DNA from: Flaviramulus multivorans | GTDB taxonomy: Bacteria; Bacteroidota; Bacteroidia; Flavobacteriales; Flavobacteriaceae | Length of the DNA: 64,000 bases | Assembly: GCF_021728415.1 (NCBI RefSeq) | Contig: NZ_JAKKDV010000001.1 | Span: 1-64,000 of the forward strand | Reading direction: 5' to 3' | Shown: piece by piece, positions 17,682 through 26,440 of the stretch | Numbering within the stretch: position 1 is the first letter of the stretch | Layout of the letters: every line of letters starts with the position of its first letter | The notes under the pieces: model-generated | Databases searched by the model: none | What the model was told of the DNA's origin: nothing | The model's input: only the letters and a program-made list of their open reading frames with translations | Made by a program: the position numbers and the translations under genes

Positions 17682-18752
17682 TTAATTTGATTCAGTAACC
17701 TCAACAATAGGAGTCCCATCACCTAATCGCATGATATTTGATATGATAACCTTATCACCATCATTGATTCCTGAAAGAATGGTAACTTCATTTTCAGTTC
17801 TGTTGCTAATGGTCACAGCTGTAATTTTTGCTCTATCTTCTTGTAGTAAAAACACACTGTACCCTTGTTTACTTGGAATCAAAGCTTGTGAAGGGATTGT
17901 AATACCTTTAGTGCCTTCGTTAAGTGTTGAGAAGTTGATTTTTGCAGACATGCCTCCTTTAAATTCATTTTTAGAATTATCGGCAATCGCCTGAACCGTT
18001 AAACTTCTATTTTGATTATCCAAACCAGAATTGCCAGCTACAATTTTTGCGCTGTGCACCTGATTAGAAAGTTGTGTGGTAAATGAAACGGATTTACCTT
18101 TTTTTACCTGTATTAGATACTTTTCAGGTACTAAAAAGTTAAGCTTCACTTTTGATTGATCTTGAAGGTTCACTAATTCAAGTCCTGGATATACATAAGC
18201 GCCTAAATCAACTTTAGAAATTCCAATGTTACCTGAAAATGGTGCTCTAATTTCGGTTTTACTAATCTGAAAGTTTAAAAATTCAACTTGTGCTAGAAGT
18301 GATTGCAGTTTAGTTTCAATTTCGTCATATTCTTGCTGACGAATGGCTTCGGTTTTCAATAAACTAGCATATCGTTGCTCGTTTAATTGCGCTAATTTCA
18401 ATTCTGCTTGAAGTTCCTTTTGCTTTGCTCTGATGTCGGCATCATTTAATTTATAAAGCAACTGACCTTTTGAAACATAATCACCATCTTTAAAAGCGAT
18501 TTTAGTGATTTTTTGAGAAACTTCACTAACAATGGCCACCTCCTGAATTGGTACAATGGTGCCAACAAGAATTTCTTCTTGATTTAGTTCTAATTCTTTA
18601 GCTTCAATAACATCTACAGGAAGCTTACTGACTTCCATTGAGGTGCCATTGGCCTCTAAATTTTCCCCACTACTTTTTGTACATGAAACTATAGCTACAG
18701 CTAGAATATTGTATAAAAATATGGTTTTCCATGTGTTGATTTTTTGATACAT
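17682..18752 (-). CDS. RND efflux periplasmic adaptor (membrane fusion protein)
   Basis: A 356-residue lipoprotein-type adaptor. The signal region ends A-I-V-S-C at about residue 24. A barrel-sandwich half-motif (D-G-D-Y-V-S-K-G-Q-L-L-Y-K-L), a coiled-coil hairpin at about 100-165, and the second half-motif I-R-A-P-F-S-G-N-I-G-I follow. The family bridges the inner-membrane pump and TolC. It is the first gene of the operon. A promoter with the shared 65-bp operator lies 33 bases upstream of its ATG, and an AraC-type gene ends just beyond that. Confidence 0.9.
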   Translation of the reverse strand: MYQKINTWKTIFLYNILAVAIVSCTKSSGENLEANGTSMEVSKLPVDVIEAKELELNQEEILVGTIVPIQEVAIVSEVSQKITKIAFKDGDYVSKGQLLYKLNDADIRAKQKELQAELKLAQLNEQRYASLLKTEAIRQQEYDEIETKLQSLLAQVEFLNFQISKTEIRAPFSGNIGISKVDLGAYVYPGLELVNLQDQSKVKLNFLVPEKYLIQVKKGKSVSFTTQLSNQVHSAKIVAGNSGLDNQNRSLTVQAIADNSKNEFKGGMSAKINFSTLNEGTKGITIPSQALIPSKQGYSVFLLQEDRAKITAVTISNRTENEVTILSGINDGDKVIISNIMRLGDGTPIVEVTESN

Positions 18753-18784
18753 AATATGTTGATTTAATGATTACTATTACATGT

Positions 18785-18849
18785 CAAAATTATATCTGTA
18801 CACTAAATTTTGTGTTGCACTTTTTCACCTATTAGTTCTAAAATTTTAT
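18785..18849 (-). promoter_or_regulatory. Shared 65-bp promoter/operator, copy B
   Basis: Same blocks as copy A: CAAAATTA, 15 bases, TTTTGTGTTGCAC, 12 bases, TAGTTCTAAAATTTTAT, all with identical spacing. The -7 box on the minus strand is TAATTTTG at 18785-18792. It drives the adaptor-RND-TolC operon. The two copies match perfectly in all 38 block positions and only sporadically in the spacers, so the blocks look constrained. Confidence 0.75.
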
Positions 18850-18865
18850 ATGTTTTTCAATGAAA

Positions 18866-18889
18866 AAAGGCACTTGAGTTAGTGCCTTT
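18866..18889 (-). terminator. Intrinsic terminator of the AraC gene
   Basis: AAAGGCACT (18866-18874) pairs with AGTGCCTTT (18881-18889) around a 6-base loop. On the minus strand the hairpin is followed by a T-run (complement of A at 18863-18868). It separates the AraC gene, ending at 18916, from the efflux promoter. Confidence 0.85.
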
Positions 18890-18915
18890 AAAAAGTATTT
18901 ATGGATAAAAATAGA

Positions 18916-19479
18916 CTATAGTAGGTCTATAGCTTTGCGTTTGTTCTTCTTGATGGTTTTAAAATGTGAAGGCGTTAATCCTGTGATTTTCTTAAATTGA
19001 GTAGATAGATGTTGCACATTGGTATAGCCCAGTTTATAGGCTATTTCACTTAATGAAAGTTCGTTGTAAACTAATAACTCTTTTGCACGTTCTATTCTTT
19101 GAAGAATGATATATTTTTCAATCGTTAAGCCTTGAGTTGATGAAAACATTGAACTAATATGATTATAATCAACATTCAGTTTTTCACTAATGATACTAGA
19201 AATCTTTTGCTTAATATCTACAGTATCATAACTATGAATAAGTTCAATAATGATGTTTTTTACTTTTTCGACAAGCATTGCCTTTCGGTCATCTATAACT
19301 TCCAACCCATGTTGATATAATTGATTTTTCAACATCATAATTTGATCTTCTTTGAGTTGTTCTTTAAGTTCAAATTCCCCCATTGTTATATATACTGGTA
19401 TCAAATTGAGCAAAGCAAGTTCATTATTTACGACCATTATACATCTTGGACATACCATATTTTTTACAGACAGTTTCAT
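18916..19479 (-). CDS. AraC-family regulator with metal-binding-like N-terminus
   Basis: A 187-residue protein. The first 75 residues have an HMA-like layout with M-V-C-P-R-C-I-M-V-V (Cys10 and Cys13). The C-terminal 80 residues form an AraC double helix-turn-helix, with L-S-E-I-A-Y-K-L-G-Y-T-N-V-Q-H-L-S-T-Q-F-K and the closing G-L-T-P-S-H-F-K. The combination suggests a direct sensor of Cu(I) or another thiophilic ion, by inference. A paralogue with cysteines at the same positions lies at 25763-26323, on the other side of the copper genes. It is placed just upstream of the efflux operon promoter and has its own terminator. Confidence 0.85.
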   Translation of the reverse strand: MKLSVKNMVCPRCIMVVNNELALLNLIPVYITMGEFELKEQLKEDQIMMLKNQLYQHGLEVIDDRKAMLVEKVKNIIIELIHSYDTVDIKQKISSIISEKLNVDYNHISSMFSSTQGLTIEKYIILQRIERAKELLVYNELSLSEIAYKLGYTNVQHLSTQFKKITGLTPSHFKTIKKNKRKAIDLL

Positions 19480-19500
19480 AATGCTAATATTAAACCTGAA

Positions 19501-19902
19501 TTAAAAAGATTGATTAGGAAGCCTCTTCTTTATTTCTTCTGACGTGGTAAAGAAACGAATGATGACACCTTGAGACGAATTCCATTCTAATAATATTTTA
19601 CTTGGTGAATCATAAGAGTTATCATCCCAATCTATTAGATAACAGCCCAGTATTGGTTTTTCTTTTTTAACTTTTTTTGAAGTTTCAACAATCTTGTGAT
19701 AGGTTGCATTACTTATCAAATTATGTTTGTGTCCTTCTAAAACTGACCACATCGAATCGTTTAATCTTGAGCTGTACTCATAATAACCAAAACTATGATG
19801 CCTTGCGATAAATTCTGATTGATTATCTATATATCCATCTTTGGTTGTGTTAATACAACCAATAGAAAAAGTTAATATGATTAAATAAGCTATTGTTTTC
19901 AT
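19501..19902 (-). CDS. Hypothetical small lipoprotein
   Basis: The start chosen is the ATG at 19902 (MKTIAYLIILTFSIG-C), which gives a lipoprotein signal with cysteine at about residue 16. The frame continues five codons further to 19917. The mature part of about 117 residues has no motif I recognise; it is rich in tyrosine, serine and charged residues. It ends 21 bases before the AraC gene start on the same strand and may be co-transcribed with it. Confidence 0.55.
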   Translation of the reverse strand: MKTIAYLIILTFSIGCINTTKDGYIDNQSEFIARHHSFGYYEYSSRLNDSMWSVLEGHKHNLISNATYHKIVETSKKVKKEKPILGCYLIDWDDNSYDSPSKILLEWNSSQGVIIRFFTTSEEIKKRLPNQSF

Positions 19903-19940
19903 GATAAATGTGATCATTGCAATTTTATATTAAAAAAATG

Positions 19941-20291
19941 TTAACCAATTCTCATTCCATTTTCCACCAAACCATCTGGCACTAAAAGTGTCACCTCCTT
20001 ATCATTACCAATTCCTCCAAGAATTAAACATTCACTCATCATATTGGCAATTTGCTTTGGTGGAAAATTGACTACTGCAACAACTTGTTTCCCTAAAATA
20101 TCTTCTGGCTGATAGAGTTTTGTTATTTGAGCAGACGTTTTTCTTTTTCCTAATGGACCAAAGTCAACAACAATTTTATATGCTGAATTTTTTACTTCCT
20201 TAAAAATTGCTGCTTCAATGATGGTTCCAACTCTCATTTCAACCTTCATAAATTCGTTCCAGGTCAAATTTGTGTTTTCTGTAGTATTCAT
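19941..20291 (-). CDS. csaA: CsaA-like tRNA-binding-domain protein
   Basis: A 116-residue single-domain OB-fold protein of the CsaA/tRNA-binding family. It has the typical M-R-V-G-T-I-I-E-A near residue 20 and the end segment L-L-V-P-D-G-L-V-E-N-G-M-R-I-G. CsaA binds tRNA-like structures and has been described as an export-related chaperone in Bacillus; the exact role here is unknown. It follows the multicopper oxidase gene by only 13 bases, yet no functional connection with copper is known, so the two may simply share a transcript. Confidence 0.85.
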   Translation of the reverse strand: MNTTENTNLTWNEFMKVEMRVGTIIEAAIFKEVKNSAYKIVVDFGPLGKRKTSAQITKLYQPEDILGKQVVAVVNFPPKQIANMMSECLILGGIGNDKEVTLLVPDGLVENGMRIG

Positions 20292-20304
20292 GTAATTTAT
20301 AGTT

Positions 20305-22440
20305 TTAATATGTAAAGGTCAATCCAGCTCCAAATCCCATATCACTATCATAATGTGAGGACGCAGAAATGTATTTTGTAAGTATGTATTTTGCTCCAAA
20401 ATTATACTCGAAATCCGTGTTATACATGCCCCAAAGTCGTAATCTCTTGGTCAAAGGAATATCTTCTCGTTTTAATTGAAGACGAACATATCCTGTGTGA
20501 TCAACAGATACATCTGCAGCAATGAAAAATGGTAAGGTATATTCAAATCCTAAATGAACAACACCACGATTATTTTTCGTATTGGTTTGGCCAAATAAAT
20601 TGGTTTCTGTTTCTTTTTCATCGCGGTAGCGCCAATCCCAACCTGCATATAAAAACATGAATTGGTTTTTATCCATATATCGTCCAAAATGGCTTTCTGT
20701 TTCATAGCCGTCTGTGTCATTTAACCCTAAACGCCATTCAGCATCAAACTTCCAGCGCGTATTCATAAACCACAGCTCACCATCAGTCCCATTACTTTCT
20801 AAACTGATTTCAGAGCCAAAATAAAATCGCCGATCATCATTATACACTTTTCTTAAAGCCTGTTTTGGGTTTGGCAATTGTGGATTGGGTGGTGTATTTT
20901 CATAAGTAAAAATCCGTCCCATGCCGGACATCATATGGTAGAGAATATGACAATGAAAATACCAATCACCATATTCTTCTGAAGCATTAAACTCAATAGT
21001 ATCCGTTTCCATAGGCATAATGTCAATCACGTTTTTAAGTGGTGCATAATCACCTTGACCGTTGATAACTCTAAAAAAATGCCCGTGCAAGTGCATCGGA
21101 TGCCTCATCATGGAATTATTTGTAATGACTATGCGGATGTTTTCTCCTGCTTTTATTTTTATTTTATCGCTTTCTGAAATAGTTTTATTGTTTAATGTCC
21201 AGACATATCGATTCATATTTCCTGTTAATTCAAAATGTAATTCACGAAATGGCACATCTGGTAATGTTGTTTTTACAGGTGATTTAAGCATCGCATAATT
21301 AAGGGTTACAGGCAATTCTTCATCACCAGAATCTACTATTTCAGGATACATTATTGTATTCATATCCATTTGTTGCAGACTCATATTCATTCCCATATCG
21401 TTCATATTTCCACCTAAAGTCATCATGTTGTTCATCATTTTCATTCCTTCAAAGTACTTTAAGCGAGGCAATGGCTCGTGGAATACCTTCTCTCCATTTC
21501 CTAACCATAATGATGCAAAACCCGTTCTGTCTTCGGCAGTCGCCATAAATTGATAGGATTTATTGTCTTTAGGAATGGTAACCAGGACATCATAAATTTC
21601 CGAAACACCAATGATCAAACGATCTACTTGTACAGGTTCAACATCTACACCATCTGTTGCGACAACAGTAATTTTTCCACCGGAATAATTCAACCAGAAG
21701 TAGGTAGAAGCACTTCCATTAATAACTCTTAATCTAACAGTATCGCCAGCTTTATACTTAGCCAGTTGTTCTTTTAAACCGTTGAGTAAAAAATTCTCAT
21801 AATACACATCACTAACATCCATAGCATGCATTCGCTTCCATTCATTGGTTAGCTTTGTTTTAAAATAACCTTCTTTAAGTGCTTCTGAATAACTTTGAAC
21901 AGCATTTTTTTTTATCATATACCAATCTGTTGCATTATGCAAAGAGCGTTCAATCTGATGCGGATTTTCGTCACTCCAGTCACTTAAAAGAACCACCTCT
22001 TCATTTATCGGTTTCTCGTTTGGTTTATGAATCACGATTGCTCCATACATCCCAATTTGTTCTTGTAGCATGGTATGCGAATGATACCAATACGTACCAC
22101 TTTGTTTTATAGGAAAACTGTAAATATGAGTTGAATGTGGTTTAATCGGTGCTGTAGTTAAATACGGAACTCCGTCTTGTTCATTAGGAAGCAATAACCC
22201 ATGCCAATGAATTGAAGTTTCATGATGCATTTTATTATGAACATGAATCTCGGCTATATCTCCTTCTGTGAAATACAGCGTAGGAGCAGGCAATTTGCCA
22301 TTGATTGCTATTGCCTTTTGGTCCTTTCCAGTATAATTTACGATGGTATCTTTAACATACAAATCATATTTAACCGTTTTTTGGGCATAAGATATTATGC
22401 CCAAAAAAAGTGTTGAAATAATAAGAAATTTAGATTTCAT
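20305..22440 (-). CDS. Multicopper oxidase fused to a CopB-like outer-membrane domain
   Basis: The start chosen is the ATG at 22440, which opens a signal peptide (MKSKFLIISTLFLGIISYAQ). The frame runs on to 22554, but the 38 extra residues are not signal-like. Copper ligands are clear: H-W-H-G, W-Y-H-S-H, H-P-M-H-L-H-G-H and H-C-H-I-L-Y-H, so all three cupredoxin domains are present by about residue 560. A methionine-rich insert (M-K-M-M-N-N-M-M, then M-N-D-M-G-M-N-M) near residue 340-365 resembles the CueO/CopA copper-binding loops. The last 170 residues are unlike an oxidase: they match the strand pattern of the CopB outer-membrane copper-resistance protein and end in an aromatic residue. 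A single chain therefore combines CopA-like oxidase and CopB-like barrel. Confidence 0.85.
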   Translation of the reverse strand: MKSKFLIISTLFLGIISYAQKTVKYDLYVKDTIVNYTGKDQKAIAINGKLPAPTLYFTEGDIAEIHVHNKMHHETSIHWHGLLLPNEQDGVPYLTTAPIKPHSTHIYSFPIKQSGTYWYHSHTMLQEQIGMYGAIVIHKPNEKPINEEVVLLSDWSDENPHQIERSLHNATDWYMIKKNAVQSYSEALKEGYFKTKLTNEWKRMHAMDVSDVYYENFLLNGLKEQLAKYKAGDTVRLRVINGSASTYFWLNYSGGKITVVATDGVDVEPVQVDRLIIGVSEIYDVLVTIPKDNKSYQFMATAEDRTGFASLWLGNGEKVFHEPLPRLKYFEGMKMMNNMMTLGGNMNDMGMNMSLQQMDMNTIMYPEIVDSGDEELPVTLNYAMLKSPVKTTLPDVPFRELHFELTGNMNRYVWTLNNKTISESDKIKIKAGENIRIVITNNSMMRHPMHLHGHFFRVINGQGDYAPLKNVIDIMPMETDTIEFNASEEYGDWYFHCHILYHMMSGMGRIFTYENTPPNPQLPNPKQALRKVYNDDRRFYFGSEISLESNGTDGELWFMNTRWKFDAEWRLGLNDTDGYETESHFGRYMDKNQFMFLYAGWDWRYRDEKETETNLFGQTNTKNNRGVVHLGFEYTLPFFIAADVSVDHTGYVRLQLKREDIPLTKRLRLWGMYNTDFEYNFGAKYILTKYISASSHYDSDMGFGAGLTFTY
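22377..22408. other. Strong hairpin inside the oxidase signal-peptide region
   Basis: A 14-bp perfect stem (TTTTTTGGGCATAA, 22377-22390, with its complement at 22395-22408) and a 4-base loop. It lies 33 to 64 bases downstream of the oxidase ATG, within the signal-peptide codons. Both strands read T-run, G-C core, A-run, so it is not a normal intrinsic terminator. It may affect translation or mRNA stability. Confidence 0.7.
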
Positions 22441-22445
22441 TGCTA

Positions 22446-22892
22446 TTAATTTTTTCTTTCTGAAACGCTTCCGCAACTCAACATTTTTGACCCATAATAT
22501 GGGTTTTTGATTACAGAGTCTGTGCTCAACCAATAGGCTTTTTTCATAGGGCAATATTGGTAATAAATAGTTTCCTTGATATGATCTGCCACCTTAATAA
22601 TAGTCCAAAAAATTTTAGACAGCACTGAAAATGCTTCTCGCTGTTTTTCTATGTCTTTAGTTCTTGTGATTTTTTCAACTGCTTCAAGTAAACTTTTTTT
22701 ATCAGTAAAATCACTTTCAGTTTCTATTACTTTTGTGAATTCGATAGCGGTATTACTTATTTGACCACTATCACTTTTAACAAAAGCATCTTTCAATTTA
22801 ATATAACTTCTAAGAATACTTTGAGTATTTTTTTGAGCGAAAACATGTCCAATTAACATGAACATGAAAACTACAATTACTTTTGTTTTCAT
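22446..22892 (-). CDS. DUF3347-type exported protein of copper islands
   Basis: The start chosen is the ATG at 22892, giving MKTKVIVVFMFMLIGHVFAQ as signal peptide. The frame extends to 22940 with 16 further residues. The mature part is a helical domain and a C-terminal motif Y-Y-Q-Y-C-P-M (about residue 118), followed by K-N-P-Y-Y-G-S-K-M-L-S-C-G. This is the pattern of DUF3347, often encoded with Cu efflux systems. The Cys, Met and Tyr residues suggest Cu(I) binding. It precedes the oxidase gene by 5 bases and follows the HMA gene by 10 bases, so all three form one operon. Confidence 0.75.
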   Translation of the reverse strand: MKTKVIVVFMFMLIGHVFAQKNTQSILRSYIKLKDAFVKSDSGQISNTAIEFTKVIETESDFTDKKSLLEAVEKITRTKDIEKQREAFSVLSKIFWTIIKVADHIKETIYYQYCPMKKAYWLSTDSVIKNPYYGSKMLSCGSVSERKN

Positions 22893-22902
22893 AATCTTAA
22901 AA

Positions 22903-23166
22903 TTAACAATGAGCAAGTTCAGTATAAGGCTCTGTACCATTAGCAGTATTCATCATACTTTCATAAATATCAGAAACATAATACCCAGCTTTTTCTACAG
23001 CTATTATGGCCTCGGCAGCTGGCATTTCGTTTGGCATAGAAATGTAGGCTTCACCAGATTTTGTGTTAATAGATGTAGCACCAGGAATAGTGTGTAGTGC
23101 TTTGTTTACGCGCATTTGGCAATGTGCACTTTGCATGTTTGGAATTTGAAGTTTTAAAATTTTCAT
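22903..23166 (-). CDS. HMA-like protein with altered metal-binding loop
   Basis: An 87-residue protein with the HMA fold pattern, but the usual M-x-C-x-x-C loop is replaced by N-M-Q-S-A-H-C (Ser13, His15 and Cys16). A second His-Cys pair forms the C-terminus (E-L-A-H-C). The same S-x-H-C form occurs in the first domain of the neighbouring CopA. It is probably a copper-handling protein with His/Cys ligation, but this is inference. It starts a short run with DUF3347 and the oxidase. Confidence 0.75.
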   Translation of the reverse strand: MKILKLQIPNMQSAHCQMRVNKALHTIPGATSINTKSGEAYISMPNEMPAAEAIIAVEKAGYYVSDIYESMMNTANGTEPYTELAHC

Positions 23167-23260
23167 TTTATTATTTTTTAATGGTTATTACTACTGTAAA
23201 TTTCCTAAATATCAATGAGTTAACATTTACATAATTATTTAATTGATTTACAAGATTAAT

Positions 23261-25678
23261 TTATTTTTTAAGCTTTAAAAGCAAACTATTGCCCACTACA
23301 CTTACACTACTAAAAGCCATGGCTGCACCAGCAATCATTGGGTTAAGTAAAAATCCGTTGATGGGGTATAAAATACCAGCTGCAATTGGAATACCAATAA
23401 TATTGTAGATAAATGCCCAAAACAAGTTTTGACGTATTGCAGCAACCGTTTGCTTTGATAATTTAATGGCCATAGGGATTTTATTTAAATCTGACGAAAT
23501 GATAGTCATTTTCGCAACGTCCATAGCAATATCGCTTCCTTTGCCCATAGCAATACTAACATTCGCTTGTGCCAATGCAGCACTATCGTTAATACCATCA
23601 CCCACCATCGCCACAATTTTACCTTTGGCTTGTAAATTTTTTACAAAAGCTGCTTTTTGTTCAGGCATCACTTCGGCTTGGAAATGTTCAATACCCGTTT
23701 GTAAAGCAATGGCTTTGGCTGTTGCCTCATTGTCTCCAGTTAACATATAGACTTCTATTCCTAAATGTTTTAAATGCTTAATGGCTTCTAAAGAGGATTC
23801 TTTAATCTTATCAGCTATGGCTAATACAGCCAAGGCTTCTTTTGAATTTGAAAACCAAATAACAGTTTTAGATTCGCTACTCCATTGAGCTGCTTTATCT
23901 TGTAACTGTTCAGAAATTTTGATAGCATTCTCATTCAATAGTTTTTGATTTCCTACATAATAGGTTTCAGAATTAAAGTTAGCTTTTGCACCACGACCTG
24001 TGATACTCTCAAATTCGGATATTTCCACCATAGCAACAGCATCTAAATGATTGATAACCGCTTCTGCTAATGGGTGTTCCGATTGTTTTTCAATGCTAAA
24101 TAGAACTTCTTTTAAAATATCATCATCATCCAGCCAATCCATGTTTGTGACAACAGGTTTTCCTTCGGTAATGGTACCCGTTTTATCTAACACGATGGCA
24201 TTAACATTTTTAGTCAATTCTAAACTTTCGGCATCTTTAATTAAAATTCCTTTTTCTGCACCTTTCCCAACGCCAACCATAATAGCGGTCGGTGTTGCTA
24301 AACCAAGTGCACAAGGACAAGCGATTACCAAAACGGTTACAAGCGCAATTAAACCTTGAGTAAACCCATTTTCTCCACCAAGAATCATCCAAGATGCAAA
24401 GGAGATAAGAGAAATACCTATAACGATAGGCACAAAAATACCTGCTATTTTATCCACTAATTTTTGAACGGGAGCTTTACTACCTTGGGCATCTTGCACC
24501 ATTCTTATTATTTGAGCGAGCATCGTTTCTGCTCCCACTTTTTCTGCTTTAAATTGAAAGCCCCCTTTTTGGTTAATGGTTCCTGCAAACACCTTATCAT
24601 TTTCATTTTTTAAAACAGGCACAGGTTCTCCACTCAACATGCTTTCATCAACATAGGAACTACCACTAATTACCACACCATCAACTGCTATTTTTTCTCC
24701 TGGTTTTACTAAAATGATATCATCCTTCATGACTTTATCAATAGCAGTTTCAACATGTTCACCATGACTATTAATTACAATTACCGATTTAGGTTGTAAA
24801 CCCATCAATTTTTTGATGGCAGTTGATGTGTTTCCTTTCGCTTTTTCTTCCAAAAGCTTTCCTAATAATATAAATGCTATAACAACCGCAGCAGTTTCAA
24901 AATACACATGCGCGTGTATACCTCTTGCATGCCAAAAATCAGCAAACAAAGTATTAAATACACTAAAAACATAAGCGACACCCGTACTTAAAGCCACCAA
25001 GGTATCCATATTGGTTGATCGATGTTTGGCTTGTTTATAAGCATTTATGTAAAAATCCTTACCAAACCATAAAATAACTGGTGTAGATAATACCCACATG
25101 ATGTAATTAGCGTAAGGCATCTCCATAAAGAACATCCCAATGACAACCACAGGAATTGAAAAAAGAGTGGCATATATAGTGCGCCATTTTAGTTGATTGA
25201 ACTTTTTCTCATGTAAGTCTTCTAAAGTTTGAGAGACATTATCGTCCTTATCAATCAATAAATCATACCCAACAGATTGTACAGCTGTTTTTAAGTCTTC
25301 AGCTGTGACGGTATTAGGTAGATATTCAACAGTGACGGATGCTGTTGCAAAATTCACTGAAGCTTTTACTACGCCTTCTACATAACTTATTATGCTCTCA
25401 ACACTAACGGCACAAGCAGCACAGGTCATATCTAATACTGGAAAAGTGTTTTTTATGGTAGTAACATCATAGCCTAAATCACGAATTGCCTGAACTGCCT
25501 CTGGAACTGCTGTAGCCATTTTAGATGACTCAATAACAGCTCTCTTGTTATTGATTTCGACTTTATGAGATTGAATATGTTTTACTTGATTTAAGCCTTT
25601 ATCTACGATTAACGCACAATGTTCGCTTTCCACACCTTCAAGTGGAATATACATTGGTTTTGATGCTAAAGTTGTCAT
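23261..25678 (-). CDS. copA: Copper-exporting P1B-type ATPase
   Basis: An 805-residue P-type ATPase. The first HMA-like domain is degenerate (V-E-S-E-H-C, residues 16-21), and the second is canonical (M-T-C-A-A-C, Cys86 and Cys89). Eight membrane helices follow, with the ion-site C-P-C in A-C-P-C-A-L-G-L, the phosphorylation motif D-K-T-G-T-I-T, the nucleotide-domain S-E-H-P-L-A, and the hinge G-D-G-I-N-D. The S-S motif in the last helix (A-F-S-S-V-S-V) fits Cu(I) exporters. It should use ATP to move Cu(I) out of the cytoplasm. A 15-bp palindrome (25705-25719) lies in its leader and an AraC-HMA gene just beyond. Confidence 0.95.
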   Translation of the reverse strand: MTTLASKPMYIPLEGVESEHCALIVDKGLNQVKHIQSHKVEINNKRAVIESSKMATAVPEAVQAIRDLGYDVTTIKNTFPVLDMTCAACAVSVESIISYVEGVVKASVNFATASVTVEYLPNTVTAEDLKTAVQSVGYDLLIDKDDNVSQTLEDLHEKKFNQLKWRTIYATLFSIPVVVIGMFFMEMPYANYIMWVLSTPVILWFGKDFYINAYKQAKHRSTNMDTLVALSTGVAYVFSVFNTLFADFWHARGIHAHVYFETAAVVIAFILLGKLLEEKAKGNTSTAIKKLMGLQPKSVIVINSHGEHVETAIDKVMKDDIILVKPGEKIAVDGVVISGSSYVDESMLSGEPVPVLKNENDKVFAGTINQKGGFQFKAEKVGAETMLAQIIRMVQDAQGSKAPVQKLVDKIAGIFVPIVIGISLISFASWMILGGENGFTQGLIALVTVLVIACPCALGLATPTAIMVGVGKGAEKGILIKDAESLELTKNVNAIVLDKTGTITEGKPVVTNMDWLDDDDILKEVLFSIEKQSEHPLAEAVINHLDAVAMVEISEFESITGRGAKANFNSETYYVGNQKLLNENAIKISEQLQDKAAQWSSESKTVIWFSNSKEALAVLAIADKIKESSLEAIKHLKHLGIEVYMLTGDNEATAKAIALQTGIEHFQAEVMPEQKAAFVKNLQAKGKIVAMVGDGINDSAALAQANVSIAMGKGSDIAMDVAKMTIISSDLNKIPMAIKLSKQTVAAIRQNLFWAFIYNIIGIPIAAGILYPINGFLLNPMIAGAAMAFSSVSVVGNSLLLKLKK

Positions 25679-25704
25679 AATTATAGTATTTTAAATTACA
25701 ATGC

Positions 25705-25719
25705 AAAGTTGACAACTTT
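25705..25719. promoter_or_regulatory. Palindrome in the copA leader, possible operator
   Basis: AAAGTTG, one base, CAACTTT: 7-bp perfect arms, 27 bases upstream of the copA ATG. The AraC-HMA gene ends 44 bases further upstream. It may be the binding site of a copper regulator. No consensus -7 box is obvious next to it, so promoter placement is open. Confidence 0.4.
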
Positions 25720-25762
25720 AACTTCTTTTTTTATTACACCTTTTTGGGAAAGATTTACAAGA

Positions 25763-26323
25763 TTACACCTCGTCCAATGATTTTCTCTTATTGGAGCGAA
25801 TATCTTTAAAATGACTTGGGGTAAGCCCTGTGACTTTTTTAAATTGATTACTTAAATGCGCAACACTTGAATAGTTAAGTTGATACGCTATTTCACTTAA
25901 AGTGAACTCATCATAAACAAGGAGTTCTTTTACGCGCTCAATTTTTTGAGAAATAAAATACTTCTCTATGGTGGTTCCAACAACCTCTGAAAAAAGATTG
26001 GTAATATAATTATAGTCATGATTTAAATGACTGCTTAAATAGGTTGAAAGGTTTGTTTTAATATCGTTGTTTTGTTGATGAACCAATTCAACAATTAACG
26101 TTTTTATTTTTTCAATTAATTGGCTTTTTTTATCATCTATAATAGAGAACCCAAAACTTTCCATTACCATTGCAATTTCTGCCTTTTCTTGAGAAGTTAG
26201 TTCTTTACTTAATTTTACTTCACCCAGTTTTACTGACAAGGGTTTATAACCGAGCTTTTCAAATTCAGTTCTTACAACCATGATACAACGGTTGCAAACC
26301 ATATTTTTTATGTGTAGTTTCAA
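25763..26323 (-). CDS. AraC-family regulator with metal-binding-like N-terminus (paralogue)
   Basis: A 186-residue protein, clearly paralogous to 18916-19479 along its whole length. It has M-V-C-N-R-C-I-M-V-V with Cys10 and Cys13 in the same positions and a C-terminal AraC helix-turn-helix ending in G-L-T-P-S-H-F-K. It lies directly upstream of copA on the same strand, so it is the likely regulator of the copper ATPase. The two paralogues flank the copper island. Metal sensing is inferred from the cysteine pair and the location. Confidence 0.85.
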   Translation of the reverse strand: MKLHIKNMVCNRCIMVVRTEFEKLGYKPLSVKLGEVKLSKELTSQEKAEIAMVMESFGFSIIDDKKSQLIEKIKTLIVELVHQQNNDIKTNLSTYLSSHLNHDYNYITNLFSEVVGTTIEKYFISQKIERVKELLVYDEFTLSEIAYQLNYSSVAHLSNQFKKVTGLTPSHFKDIRSNKRKSLDEV

Positions 26324-26440
26324 AACATTAATCTAGTTGACATTATTCACAAATTCTAATAAACTTTTCTATGTTTTCAATGTCACTATTCCGAATAACT
26401 AAAATAATGTTTTTTTCGTTTGCGTTGATACTTGTTTATA

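Noticed and set aside
22377-22408. Hairpin as an intrinsic terminator of the oxidase transcript
   Set aside because: The stem is preceded, not followed, by a T-run on either strand, and it lies inside coding sequence.
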